From NCBI GenBank assembly GCA_002385465.1, contig DGDN01000003.1:1-9501 (forward strand): a DNA stretch of 9,501 nt, written 5' to 3'. Source of the stretch: Candidatus Fermentithermobacillaceae bacterium UBA3951. Lineage in GTDB: Bacteria > Bacillota > Sulfobacillia > Fermentithermobacillales > Fermentithermobacillaceae. A program made the position numbers and the translations under genes. Below, one piece after another: positions 1-6,603 of the stretch. Positions within the stretch are counted from its first letter, which is position 1. Each line of letters starts with the position of its first letter. The notes below the pieces were generated by a model. It searched no databases. It was not told the origin of the DNA and saw nothing but the letters and a program-made list of their open reading frames with translations.

Positions 1-215
1 TGCGAGTAGCCGGCAGCAAGACCGGCCTCGTACGTTGTCTTTGTGTACGGGCAGAACGGGCACAGAGAACGGCAGAAGGGTATATGAACGTAGACCGACA
101 CGGGGTTCGGGATCTTCACCTCATCCCAAAGCACTGGGCCAGGACTAAATCTGAACCTACCGCGCTTGCCGCATAGAAGCCGGTACAAGAGCTTATCGAG
201 AGTTATCTCTTCCAT
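1..215 (-). CDS. Radical SAM protein, HemN-like, N-terminal part (cut by window edge)
   Basis: Read on the minus strand from an ATG at 215, an open frame of 71 codons runs off the left edge. It contains YVHIPFCRSLCPFCPY at residues 42-57, which holds the CxxxCxxC motif (C48, C52, C55) that binds the 4Fe-4S cluster of radical SAM enzymes. The phrase 'Y(V/I)HIPFC' is typical of the HemN/HemW (oxygen-independent coproporphyrinogen oxidase-like) group. HemN itself has a further cysteine just after the third one, whereas here Pro-Tyr follows, so a true HemN is unlikely and the substrate is unknown. The ATG at 215 is preceded by GAGAGGAG four bases upstream. An in-frame ATG at 248 would add 11 residues but has a poorer ribosome site. 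The gene lies 108 bases downstream of the alcohol dehydrogenase on the same strand with no hairpin between them, so co-transcription is plausible. Most of the protein is outside the window. Confidence 0.85.
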   Translation of the reverse strand, partial: MEEITLDKLLYRLLCGKRGRFRFSPGPVLWDEVKIPNPVSVYVHIPFCRSLCPFCPYTKTTYEAGLAAGYS

Positions 216-323
216 AGGGCTCCTCTCAGGGGATACGTCGTTCCTCATTGTTCTCGCAGGTAAGCCGGAGCTCCTACGGAAGAGACGAACATCCTACTTA
301 CGCAAGCATCATTCATGTCCAGA

Positions 324-1469
324 CTATGTCTCCATCGCCCGCCTGAAAACCTCGAGGTAGTCCTCTTTCGTCATAGGACGCGGGTTGCTCTCCGTAGATA
401 TGTTCCGGGCGGACATCTCGGCCAGCATATCCAGGTCAGACTCACGGATCCCGAGAGTATTGAGCGCGGGCAAGCCTACATCCCTACAGAGCGCCTGCAC
501 GGCAGCTATCGCCGAAGCGGCGTCTTCGCCTACTCCCATAGCCCGGGCAACCCTGGCGTACCTCTCAAGGCAGTATTCCATGTTGTACTCCATGACGTAA
601 GGCAAGAGGATGGCGTTGCAAACTCCGTGGGGCAGGTCGTAGATACCACCCAAAGCCTCGGCCATGCAGTGGACCGAACCCACATCCGAATGGCTGAAGG
701 CTATCCCCGCAAGGAGACTGCCCATCATCATCCCGTCTCGGGCCTCCGCGTTGCGGCCGTCGCCGACGGCGTCCCGCAGGCTCCTGGATATAAGGCTAAT
801 GGCCTGAAGGGCCACTGCGTCGCTTATGGGTTCCGAGCAAGTCACCGTATACGCCTCAATCGCATGAGTCAAGGCATCGACACCTGTGGAAGCGGTAACA
901 AACGCCGGCACCGTGAAGGTCAACTCCGGGTCGACCAAGGCGACTTTCGCGGCCATGAGCGGGCTCTTCACGGTCATCTTGTACTTAGCCTCAGTATCGG
1001 TGATGACCGACGAGAAAGTGACCTCGCTGCCGGTACCCGCGGTGGTGGGGACCGCAATCCAAGGGAGGACAGGTCGGGTGACGGCGGTCTTCCCCTCGTA
1101 TTTCTTGATCTTGTCGCCACCGTGAGAGACAAGGACTGCTATGGCTTTGGCGCAATCTATGGGACTTCCTCCGCCGAGCGCCACCAGCGCTTCCGCGCCG
1201 TACTCCCGCGCAATAGACGCGCCTTCCTCCACGTTTCTGTCCTTTGGATTCGGCTCAACTCCGTCGAAGACAAGCGCATCTGTTCCGGCCTCCTTGAGGG
1301 GACGGATAACAGCATCGTCCGCCAGGGCCTCCCGCACGCCCTCGTCAGTCACAACCATAACCTTTCGAACTCCGAGCCTCGAGACCTCGGCCGGGAGGTT
1401 CTTTACAACACCCATCCCGTACTCAATCCTTGTGGGCATCTCGAAACTGAAAGGTCTTGTTACGTTCAT
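324..1469 (-). CDS. Iron-containing alcohol dehydrogenase (group III)
   Basis: This 381-residue protein is full length for the group III (Fe-dependent) NAD(P)-linked alcohol dehydrogenases, cytosolic enzymes that interconvert alcohols and aldehydes or ketones in fermentation. It opens with PTRIEYG (12-18), the usual first strand. The cofactor loop GGGSPID is at 99-105 and PTTAGTGSE at 141-149. The four metal ligands expected from the FucO family are present with the right spacing: D198, H202, H267 and H281. The second histidine of the usual HxMAHxLG stretch is Glu here (E271), a variation I believe occurs in part of the family. The C-terminus carries the conserved NPRPMTKED (362-370). The substrate cannot be read from the sequence. 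The ATG at 1469 was chosen because it gives the usual N-terminus and has GAGAGGAG eight bases upstream. An in-frame ATG at 1547, which also has GGGAGG upstream, would add 26 residues not typical of the family. Confidence 0.95.
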   Translation of the reverse strand: MNVTRPFSFEMPTRIEYGMGVVKNLPAEVSRLGVRKVMVVTDEGVREALADDAVIRPLKEAGTDALVFDGVEPNPKDRNVEEGASIAREYGAEALVALGGGSPIDCAKAIAVLVSHGGDKIKKYEGKTAVTRPVLPWIAVPTTAGTGSEVTFSSVITDTEAKYKMTVKSPLMAAKVALVDPELTFTVPAFVTASTGVDALTHAIEAYTVTCSEPISDAVALQAISLISRSLRDAVGDGRNAEARDGMMMGSLLAGIAFSHSDVGSVHCMAEALGGIYDLPHGVCNAILLPYVMEYNMEYCLERYARVARAMGVGEDAASAIAAVQALCRDVGLPALNTLGIRESDLDMLAEMSARNISTESNPRPMTKEDYLEVFRRAMET

Positions 1470-1477
1470 GCCAGGTT

Positions 1478-1485
1478 CTCCTCTC
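1478..1485 (-). promoter_or_regulatory. Ribosome binding site deciding the dehydrogenase start
   Basis: On the minus strand GAGAGGAG lies eight bases before the ATG at 1469. It supports that start over the in-frame ATG at 1547, which has its own GGGAGG. Confidence 0.7.
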
Positions 1486-1594
1486 CCGTTCGTAGGGCTA
1501 ATCAGCTGTACGTGCGTGAAATCGGAGGCGACCTGAAATATCGCCATTTGACGCGCCTCCCAGGTTAACTTGCATTCACGCCTGGAACCACATA

Positions 1595-1621
1595 CCGGGA
1601 GATAGCTTCTAGCGGTCCCGG
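1595..1621. repeat. Short inverted repeat upstream of the dehydrogenase
   Basis: CCGGGA and TCCCGG form a 6-bp inverted repeat around a 15-base loop, in the 258-base gap between the divergent dehydrogenase and purC genes. It could be a leader hairpin or an operator for the dehydrogenase. I found no convincing -35/-10 pair for either gene in this gap. Confidence 0.25.
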
Positions 1622-1727
1622 CCAATGTCCTGCGGTTACACGGCTTCGCATCTCCCTGAAGGATCATCGGGCCCTATGTAGAATCGGGTAAAATCTACTC
1701 ATAAGGGCGCGCAATGCGCTCTCACTC

Positions 1728-2429
1728 ATGGGGGCGAGACCAGTGAAGAAAATCTACAGCGGCAAGACAAAAGATGTGATGCTGCTTGAAGACGGAAACA
1801 TCCTCCTCAAGTTCAAAGATACCGTGACCGGGACCGGAAATGTGATAGACGCCGGGGCAAACACGGTCATCGGAGAAGTGGCCGGTAAAGGCAACGCTTC
1901 GTTCCGTCTCACCATGTACTTCTTCGAGCTCTTGCAGAAGGCCGGCATGGAGACGCACTTCGTTTCCCCCGGTCCCGAAGAGAACACAATGATCGTGAGG
2001 CGCGCCCGCTCGTTCAACCTGGAAGTCGTCTGCCGGGAGAAGGCCTGGGGCAGCTTCATCCGTAGATACGGGCAGTACATAGAGCAGGGAGCTCCCCTTC
2101 CCTCTCTGGTGGAGTTCACGCTCAAGGACGACCAGCGAGGCGACCCCCTCATCACCGAGGATGCCCTCGTCGCCCTCGAGATCGTCACGCCCCAGGAGAT
2201 CGGTTTCATGAAAGAAACCGCCAAGAAAGCTACGGCTATCCTGAAAGCCCACTTGGCCGAAAGGGGCCTGGACCTCATCGACATCAAGTACGAGTTCGGC
2301 GAGGTCGACGGCAAGACGATGATCATCGACGAGATATCCGGCGACGGGATGAGAGTCGTCCGTAACGGAGAGCTGCTGCTTCAGAAGGAGCTGGCCGCCG
2401 CTCTTCTAGGCGCGAACTGGGATAAGTAG
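1728..2429 (+). CDS. purC: Phosphoribosylaminoimidazole-succinocarboxamide (SAICAR) synthase, divergent form
   Basis: PurC joins CAIR and L-aspartate, using ATP, to make SAICAR in de novo purine synthesis in the cytosol. The 233-residue length fits the family. Recognisable parts are the N-terminal IYSGKTKDV strand (residues 9-17), the KDDQRGDPLITED stretch in the middle, the second family signature DIKYEFG, and DEISGDGMR near the end. Two places differ from the textbook enzyme. The first signature reads FNLEVVCREKAWGS, lacking the Pro and having Trp where Thr/Ala is usual, and DEISPDxxR is changed to DEISGDGMR. From memory, a clostridial PurC subgroup shares the GKTKDV, GAN and DEISG features, so this is probably that clade rather than a decayed gene. 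No other purine gene is in the window. The start is uncertain: the ATG at 1728 lacks a clear ribosome site, and a GTG at 1743 preceded by GGGGGCGAG would give the more typical beginning MKKIYSGK. An 11-bp palindrome (GCGCAATGCGC, 1709-1719) lies just upstream. Confidence 0.85.
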   Translation: MGARPVKKIYSGKTKDVMLLEDGNILLKFKDTVTGTGNVIDAGANTVIGEVAGKGNASFRLTMYFFELLQKAGMETHFVSPGPEENTMIVRRARSFNLEVVCREKAWGSFIRRYGQYIEQGAPLPSLVEFTLKDDQRGDPLITEDALVALEIVTPQEIGFMKETAKKATAILKAHLAERGLDLIDIKYEFGEVDGKTMIIDEISGDGMRVVRNGELLLQKELAAALLGANWDK

Positions 2430-2443
2430 ACTGCTGTAATCCG

Positions 2444-2487
2444 AGAGGTCGAGTTACCGTTTGCGGGTGACTCGACCTCTACTATTT
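2444..2487 (+). terminator. Hairpin terminator after purC
   Basis: A 15-bp stem (2444-2458 with 2466-2480, one G-T wobble, otherwise fully paired) closes a 7-base loop 14 bases after the purC stop codon. The following bases are ACTATTT, a weak T-tract, on the plus strand. Because the MATE gene converges from the other side, the hairpin may stop transcription in both directions, although the minus-strand side has no T run. Confidence 0.75.
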
Positions 2488-2535
2488 GCTTCTCGTCCAG
2501 GAGGTGAGCCCGAACAGTTACCGTGTGTCCCCAGA

Positions 2536-3945
2536 CTACATCTCCGGCGACGCCCCGGAGGTCTCCCCCTGGGTCCCATCTCCGACGCTCGTTTTCCACT
2601 TCCCGCCGAGGTACTTCGCTCCTACTATGACCAACCGGGTAAATTGGTCGAGGTTTATCGCCCACCATATTCCAACAAGGCCGAACCGCCTACTGAGCAG
2701 GAAGGACAGGGGTATACGGCAGCCCCAGATTCCTACGCCGGCGGATATCATGGGAGTGACCGTGTCGCCGGCACCCCTCAGAGAACCGCTGAGTGTACCC
2801 GAAATCTGCTGGGGGACCTGGGATAGCCCCATAATCAAGAGGTACTGGGCGCCCAGGGCAATGACCACTTCATCGTTCGTGAGCATTCGCATGAGAACAC
2901 GGGGACCAAAGACCAGTATCGCGGTTGTTACCGTGGTGAGAGCGATCCCCCACCTCACGATCTCACGGATGTACCGGTCCGCCAGACCCGGGTTCCGGGC
3001 TCCCAACGAGCGACCTACAAGCGCGGTTGCGGCTATAGCGAACCCTGCAGTCGGCATGTAGGAGATGCCTTCCGCCTGAAGCCCCAGCTGGTAGGCGGCG
3101 CCGGCCTCAGTACCGAACCCGTTGATGAGCCTAAAGAGGATGACGCTGGCCAGCTGCCAGAAAGCCATCTCCGCCGAGGAAGGAATACCGATGCTGAGAA
3201 TCCGCTTTATGAGCGGGAAATCGTAGGAGAAGAAGCCTTGCAGTCCCATGTTAACTCCGGAACGGCTGCTCAGGAGGTATTTGACGGCAATCGCCGCGCC
3301 TACGGCCTGCCCTATGATGGTTGAGACAGCCGGTCCTCTGAACCCCAGGGCAGGGAGCCCAAAGCGTCCGAAAATAAGCAGCGAGTTCAGGGCGACGTTC
3401 ACTATATTCGTAACCACGGCGATCTGCATAGGGACCCTCGTGTTGCCGGTTCCCCGCAAGATGGCGCTGATCCCCATGAACAAAACCTGGAAAGGCATGC
3501 TGAACACAAGGAGCCGGAGATATGCGGTTCCTATCGGTAGGGCCTCAGGCGTTGCTTTGAAAACCAGGAGCAGCGGCGGAGCAAAGGTGAAGACCGCAAA
3601 CCCCACCACTCCTATGAGTGAAACCGCCAGTAGGAGCCCTTGCTGCGCCACACGGCGTACGCGTTGGGGATCGCCAGCTCCGACGGCCCGGGCAATAAGC
3701 ACCGTGGTACCCGTCCCGATAGCGTTGAAGATAATCCATACGAACATGCCGACTCTGCCGGAAAGACCCACTGCCAGGATGGTAGCCGCTCCGAGCCTTC
3801 CCACCATGGCGGTGTTCACGAATCCTATGAGGAACTGCAGGACATTCTCTGCTGCGACAGGCCAGACCATGTTCAATATGTTGCGTCTTATTTCGCGCAT
3901 GGACGGTTCGGCGGCCGCCGTGGCGACGTCCGGTGCTACGGACAT
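2536..3945 (-). CDS. MATE family efflux protein (multidrug/cation-coupled antiporter)
   Basis: This 469-residue polytopic inner-membrane protein is the usual length for MATE (NorM/DinF-like) exporters, which expel cationic or aromatic compounds in exchange for Na+ or H+. The internal duplication typical of the family is visible: ILRGTGNTRVPM followed by a GLPALGFRGPA stretch (about 162-206) matches SLRGAGDTVTPM followed by FGLVGIWWA (about 388-429). About twelve hydrophobic segments can be counted between residues 25 and 445. E259, at the start of the second half (GIPSSAEM), sits where several MATE proteins carry a functional acidic residue in helix 7. The substrate is unknown. The ATG at 3945 has GGAGGG eight bases upstream. 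The C-terminal tail (about 450-469) is hydrophilic. The gene is transcribed alone, divergent from the membrane protein at 4188 and convergent with purC. Confidence 0.95.
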   Translation of the reverse strand: MSVAPDVATAAAEPSMREIRRNILNMVWPVAAENVLQFLIGFVNTAMVGRLGAATILAVGLSGRVGMFVWIIFNAIGTGTTVLIARAVGAGDPQRVRRVAQQGLLLAVSLIGVVGFAVFTFAPPLLLVFKATPEALPIGTAYLRLLVFSMPFQVLFMGISAILRGTGNTRVPMQIAVVTNIVNVALNSLLIFGRFGLPALGFRGPAVSTIIGQAVGAAIAVKYLLSSRSGVNMGLQGFFSYDFPLIKRILSIGIPSSAEMAFWQLASVILFRLINGFGTEAGAAYQLGLQAEGISYMPTAGFAIAATALVGRSLGARNPGLADRYIREIVRWGIALTTVTTAILVFGPRVLMRMLTNDEVVIALGAQYLLIMGLSQVPQQISGTLSGSLRGAGDTVTPMISAGVGIWGCRIPLSFLLSRRFGLVGIWWAINLDQFTRLVIVGAKYLGGKWKTSVGDGTQGETSGASPEM

Positions 3946-4032
3946 TGGATCATCCCTCCGCGAAGGCTTTTCGATTACGGCTCAGATACAAGTCTCCTGC
4001 TTCGTCTTTCTCTGGTGGACTCTCTTAACCAG

Positions 4033-4084
4033 GGTGTCTCTCCAAGTATGAGCCAGGTTTACAGCCTGTGACAAGAGAGATACC
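4033..4084. repeat. 10-bp inverted repeat bracketing the divergent promoters
   Basis: GGTGTCTCTC (4033-4042) pairs with GAGAGATACC (4075-4084) with a single G-T wobble. The arm centres are 42 bases apart, about four helical turns, and a smaller CAGG/CCTG dyad (4054-4057 and 4065-4068) lies inside. The arms flank the candidate promoters, which suggests operator half-sites or a leader structure. A function is inferred from position only. Confidence 0.4.
4045..4074 (-). promoter_or_regulatory. Candidate promoter for the MATE gene
   Basis: On the minus strand TTGTCA (4074-4069, five of six matches to the -35 consensus) is followed, 18 bases on, by CATACT (4050-4045, four of six). This would start transcription near 4038, about 93 bases before the MATE ATG. 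It is a consensus match only. Confidence 0.4.
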
Positions 4085-4086
4085 AT
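4058..4086 (+). promoter_or_regulatory. Candidate promoter for the membrane protein at 4188
   Basis: TTTACA (4058-4063, five of six) and TACCAT (4081-4086, four of six) are 17 bases apart on the plus strand. The pair overlaps the candidate minus-strand promoter of the MATE gene, so the two could compete or share a regulator. Confidence 0.3.
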
Positions 4087-4187
4087 AAATAGTAGGAAAC
4101 ATAAGGATAATAGCAGTACAGGCACTCTGGATAGAGATAGGGGGCAGTCAGATCTTCAAACAGGCAAAAGAGAACTACCTTAGACAA

Positions 4188-4727
4188 ATGTACAAAACAA
4201 ACGCGGAAACAGACGGCTTCATCATAGAGGTATCGGTTAACAGCTACAACGAGATATTCAACGGTTGGGACCCTTCTCCGGTGAAAAGGCGGGACCTGGA
4301 CCCGGAGGTCATGCAGTTCATCGAAAGCTGCGCCACCGACATCCCGCTCCGGTATCCTCTTGAGCTTCATTTCTACCTACCCGCGGAAAACCGGGATGAA
4401 GAAAAGGAGCGCCTGTCCGAGGAGGGCATCAGGAACAACTTCTCCTACTCGATCGCGCTCATAAGGAGGTCCCTCGCGGACATAAGGAAGAAGACCATGG
4501 TCTACGCGGTCGCTGCATTCGCGTTTCTGACGGTGCGTTATATGTCAAGGCCCATCGTGCCCGCCAACCTCCTTACGACGATCCTCACCGAGGGGCTATC
4601 GATCGGGGGCTGGGTGTTCCTGTGGGAGGCCTTCTCCTTGTTCTTCTTCGCGGGACAGGAGACAAGCCACCAGCTGAAGAGGTTCCTCAGACTGCTGCAC
4701 GCAAAGATCCTGTTCAAGTACCGGTAG
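4188..4727 (+). CDS. Conserved membrane protein of unknown function
   Basis: This 179-residue protein begins with a soluble stretch of about 100 residues, predicted alpha/beta and rich in charge, containing NGWDPSPVKRRDLDPEV (about 25-41). Two hydrophobic segments follow, at about 104-120 (VYAVAAFAFLTV) and about 130-155 (containing SIGGWVFLWEAFSLFFF). A basic tail closes it (QLKRFLRLLHAKILFKYR). I recall similar uncharacterised proteins in Bacillota sharing the DPSP/RDLD and GGWVFLWEAFS motifs, but no function is known to me. The shape suggests a cytosolic domain anchored by a helical hairpin, with both ends inside. The ATG at 4188 is the only standard start before the upstream in-frame stop at 4086. 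Its ribosome site is weak (AAGAGA, well upstream). The gene is divergent from the MATE transporter and may share its regulation, and its stop codon lies 11 bases from that of the converging amidohydrolase. Confidence 0.8.
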   Translation: MYKTNAETDGFIIEVSVNSYNEIFNGWDPSPVKRRDLDPEVMQFIESCATDIPLRYPLELHFYLPAENRDEEKERLSEEGIRNNFSYSIALIRRSLADIRKKTMVYAVAAFAFLTVRYMSRPIVPANLLTTILTEGLSIGGWVFLWEAFSLFFFAGQETSHQLKRFLRLLHAKILFKYR

Positions 4728-4738
4728 GAGCCTCCCGC

Positions 4739-6445
4739 CTAGCCGTTCCTCCTGAGTTCCGCCGGGACCTCTGGTCCGTCCTCAGTTAGGTGCACGAACT
4801 CGCCTCCAAGGACCGTTGCGACCACCTTCACCTTGAGGAGTTCCTCCGGATCGGCGTCAAGGATGTCCCTGTCGAGGATGGCGATGTCTGCCAGGTAACC
4901 CGGGGCCAGGACGCCGCACTCCTTATCCCTGTAGGCGAGGTAGGCACCACCTGCGCTAAAGCAGCGCAATGCCTCTCTCACGGTCAGGGCTTCGGAATTA
5001 CCGAAATCCAGCCCGGCCATGGTCTTCCTCGCCACCGCGCCGTAGAGGGTCACGAACGGGTCGTACGGCCCCGAGGCAACGTCGGTATTCATGGCGACCT
5101 TGATCCCCCTGGACAGATAGGTCCTGGCAGGTTTGAAGCCGGCCAAGAGGCTTTCGTCGATGTTGTCCGGGTAGATGTCGCCTTCTACATATATAAATCC
5201 CGGCTGGAGCGAGACGCCAATGTCATACTCGGCCATGACATCCAGGGCGTATTCGGTCGGATAGTAGCCGTGGACGATATGGTGCCTCTGGTGAGGCAAG
5301 GCCTTCTTCTTGGAAAGCGCGTCGACCATGTGGGAGAGAGCGATATCTTGCGCCAGGTCTCCGCAGCAGTGTATGCCTACGCCCCAGCCCAAAGCGTGGG
5401 CGTCGGAGATGTAAGCGCCGAGCCTGTTCATATCCAGCCTGGCAGGCACGGTAGACCGGGAACTGTCCCTGAATGGCGCGTGCATCATGGCGGTCTTGGA
5501 GCCAAGCCCCCCGTCTATGGCCATCTTGAGGTTGCCTACCCTGAACCACTCGTCACCGACTCCGGGCTGGAGTCCGGCCTCCACTGCCGGGCTAACATAG
5601 TCGGGACTGGAGATGGAGGAAATCCCATGCCATCCGGGCATCGCGCTCACCCTGAGAGGGAGCGATTTTGTTGCCCAAAGCTTCGTATAGGCGCGCATGG
5701 TGTCGCCCGTGACGCCTGGATCCAGCACGGACGTGGTACCGTACTTCAGAAGCTCATTGAGAGCCAGGACGATCCTCCGTTCCGTTTCTTCCCCACCTGA
5801 CGCTTTTCTACCTGGGCCACCTGCACGAGAGAGACCGGCGCCCCGGCCGGCGCTCATAGCCCTGCGGATATAGCCTGACGCTCCTTCCCGCAGTATGCCG
5901 GTGGGTTCACCTGACGGAGCTAGATCCACCCTGCCCATTTCTGGGATGAAACCGTGGCCGATGCCGGCAAGCTCCAGAGCTTTGGAGTTCGCCACTACCA
6001 TGCCAAAGAGCCTCGTAAGGCACACGGGGTTATCCGGAGCCGCTTCGTCCAGGTCCCATCTGGTTGGTAAGCGCCGCTCGGCGAACTGGGACTCAATCCA
6101 GCCCGCCCCCAGAATCCACTCGCCCGGGGCAGCCTTCGCGGCTTTGGCGGCCACTGCCGCTTTCAGTTCGTCTAGCGTCCTGAGACCAAAACAGTTCACG
6201 CCCTCAAGGAGCGTCGCGGCAGACAAGACATGGTTGTGGGAATCGACAAATCCGGGGATGGCGGTGCGCCCGCCCAGATCGACCACCAAAGCAGATTGGG
6301 ACTCGCGCCCGCCGATCATCTCCAGTATCCTGGAATCGCTTCCGACCTCGCAGATCTTCCCGTCTTCGTACAAGAGGGCTTGGGCCTCTCCTTGACCGTC
6401 AACACCCGTAAATATCTTCCCGTTCACAAGGGCAACCCGCTTCAT
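4739..6445 (-). CDS. Metal-dependent amidohydrolase, family 3 (YtcJ / formamide deformylase-like)
   Basis: This 568-residue cytosolic hydrolase has the composite beta domain plus TIM barrel of the amidohydrolase superfamily. It opens with ALVNGKIFTG (5-14). The metal-binding HxH is in GFVDSHNH (H70, H72) at the usual place. Later landmarks of family 3 are K307 in NLKMAIDGGLGSKTA, H359 in GIHCCGD, H392 in HHIVHGYYPTEY, D454 in NTDVASGPYDPF, and the C-terminal beta-domain phrase GYLADIAILDRDIL (517-530). Relatives hydrolyse N-substituted formamides or other amides, but many are uncharacterised, so the substrate is open. A Gly/Ser/Arg-rich stretch at about 198-220 looks like an inserted flexible loop. 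The start at 6445 was chosen for its strong AGGAGG seven bases away; a longer frame from 6493 has no such support. The gene is divergent from the HELLH protein across 158 bases. Confidence 0.92.
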   Translation of the reverse strand: MKRVALVNGKIFTGVDGQGEAQALLYEDGKICEVGSDSRILEMIGGRESQSALVVDLGGRTAIPGFVDSHNHVLSAATLLEGVNCFGLRTLDELKAAVAAKAAKAAPGEWILGAGWIESQFAERRLPTRWDLDEAAPDNPVCLTRLFGMVVANSKALELAGIGHGFIPEMGRVDLAPSGEPTGILREGASGYIRRAMSAGRGAGLSRAGGPGRKASGGEETERRIVLALNELLKYGTTSVLDPGVTGDTMRAYTKLWATKSLPLRVSAMPGWHGISSISSPDYVSPAVEAGLQPGVGDEWFRVGNLKMAIDGGLGSKTAMMHAPFRDSSRSTVPARLDMNRLGAYISDAHALGWGVGIHCCGDLAQDIALSHMVDALSKKKALPHQRHHIVHGYYPTEYALDVMAEYDIGVSLQPGFIYVEGDIYPDNIDESLLAGFKPARTYLSRGIKVAMNTDVASGPYDPFVTLYGAVARKTMAGLDFGNSEALTVREALRCFSAGGAYLAYRDKECGVLAPGYLADIAILDRDILDADPEELLKVKVVATVLGGEFVHLTEDGPEVPAELRRNG

Positions 6446-6452
6446 CTCGCGA

Positions 6453-6458
6453 CCTCCT
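6453..6458 (-). promoter_or_regulatory. Ribosome binding site of the amidohydrolase
   Basis: A perfect AGGAGG on the minus strand lies seven bases before the ATG at 6445 and decides that start against the longer frame. The 10-bp palindrome AGTACGTACT (6460-6469) lies next to it and could be an operator. Confidence 0.8.
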
Positions 6459-6510
6459 AAGTACGTACTCCGTCTGGGTCTCGTCCATTTCAATTACTCT
6501 GAAACGCCTG

Positions 6511-6538
6511 AGCATACCTTCCAGTTTGGGAAAATCAA
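6511..6538 (-). promoter_or_regulatory. Candidate promoter for the amidohydrolase
   Basis: On the minus strand TTGATT (6538-6533) and TATGCT (6516-6511), each with four of six consensus matches, are 16 bases apart. Transcription would start near 6504, leaving a leader of about 60 bases. Confidence 0.35.
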
Positions 6539-6539
6539 G

Positions 6540-6567
6540 TGAGACACGTACCAGTGAGGTGTATACT
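6540..6567 (+). promoter_or_regulatory. Candidate promoter for the HELLH protein
   Basis: TATACT (6562-6567, five of six) is a good -10 element, placing the start near 6574, about 30 bases before the ATG at 6604. The -35 is poor (TGAGAC at 6540-6545 or GAGACA one base later), so activation by a regulator would be plausible. Confidence 0.35.
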
Positions 6568-6603
6568 CATGTCAGGAGCTTGCCGGAGGAGGTGCCGTGA
6601 GGA

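Noticed and set aside
315..1568. Long plus-strand open frame of 417 codons opposite the alcohol dehydrogenase
   Set aside because: It is a frame shadow in GC-rich DNA: its protein has no recognisable domain and is rich in Arg, His and Gly, while the minus strand encodes an intact dehydrogenase.
1689..1694. TAAAAT as a -10 element for purC
   Set aside because: It matches five of six bases, but no -35 lies at the right distance and there is no extended -10 TG.
2461..3061. Two plus-strand open frames opposite the MATE gene
   Set aside because: The MATE reading on the minus strand has the full duplicated transporter pattern; these frames show none.
4790..5800. Plus-strand open frame of 336 codons opposite the amidohydrolase
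   Set aside because: It is antisense to a clear family 3 amidohydrolase, and its product is low in recognisable motifs with unusual composition.
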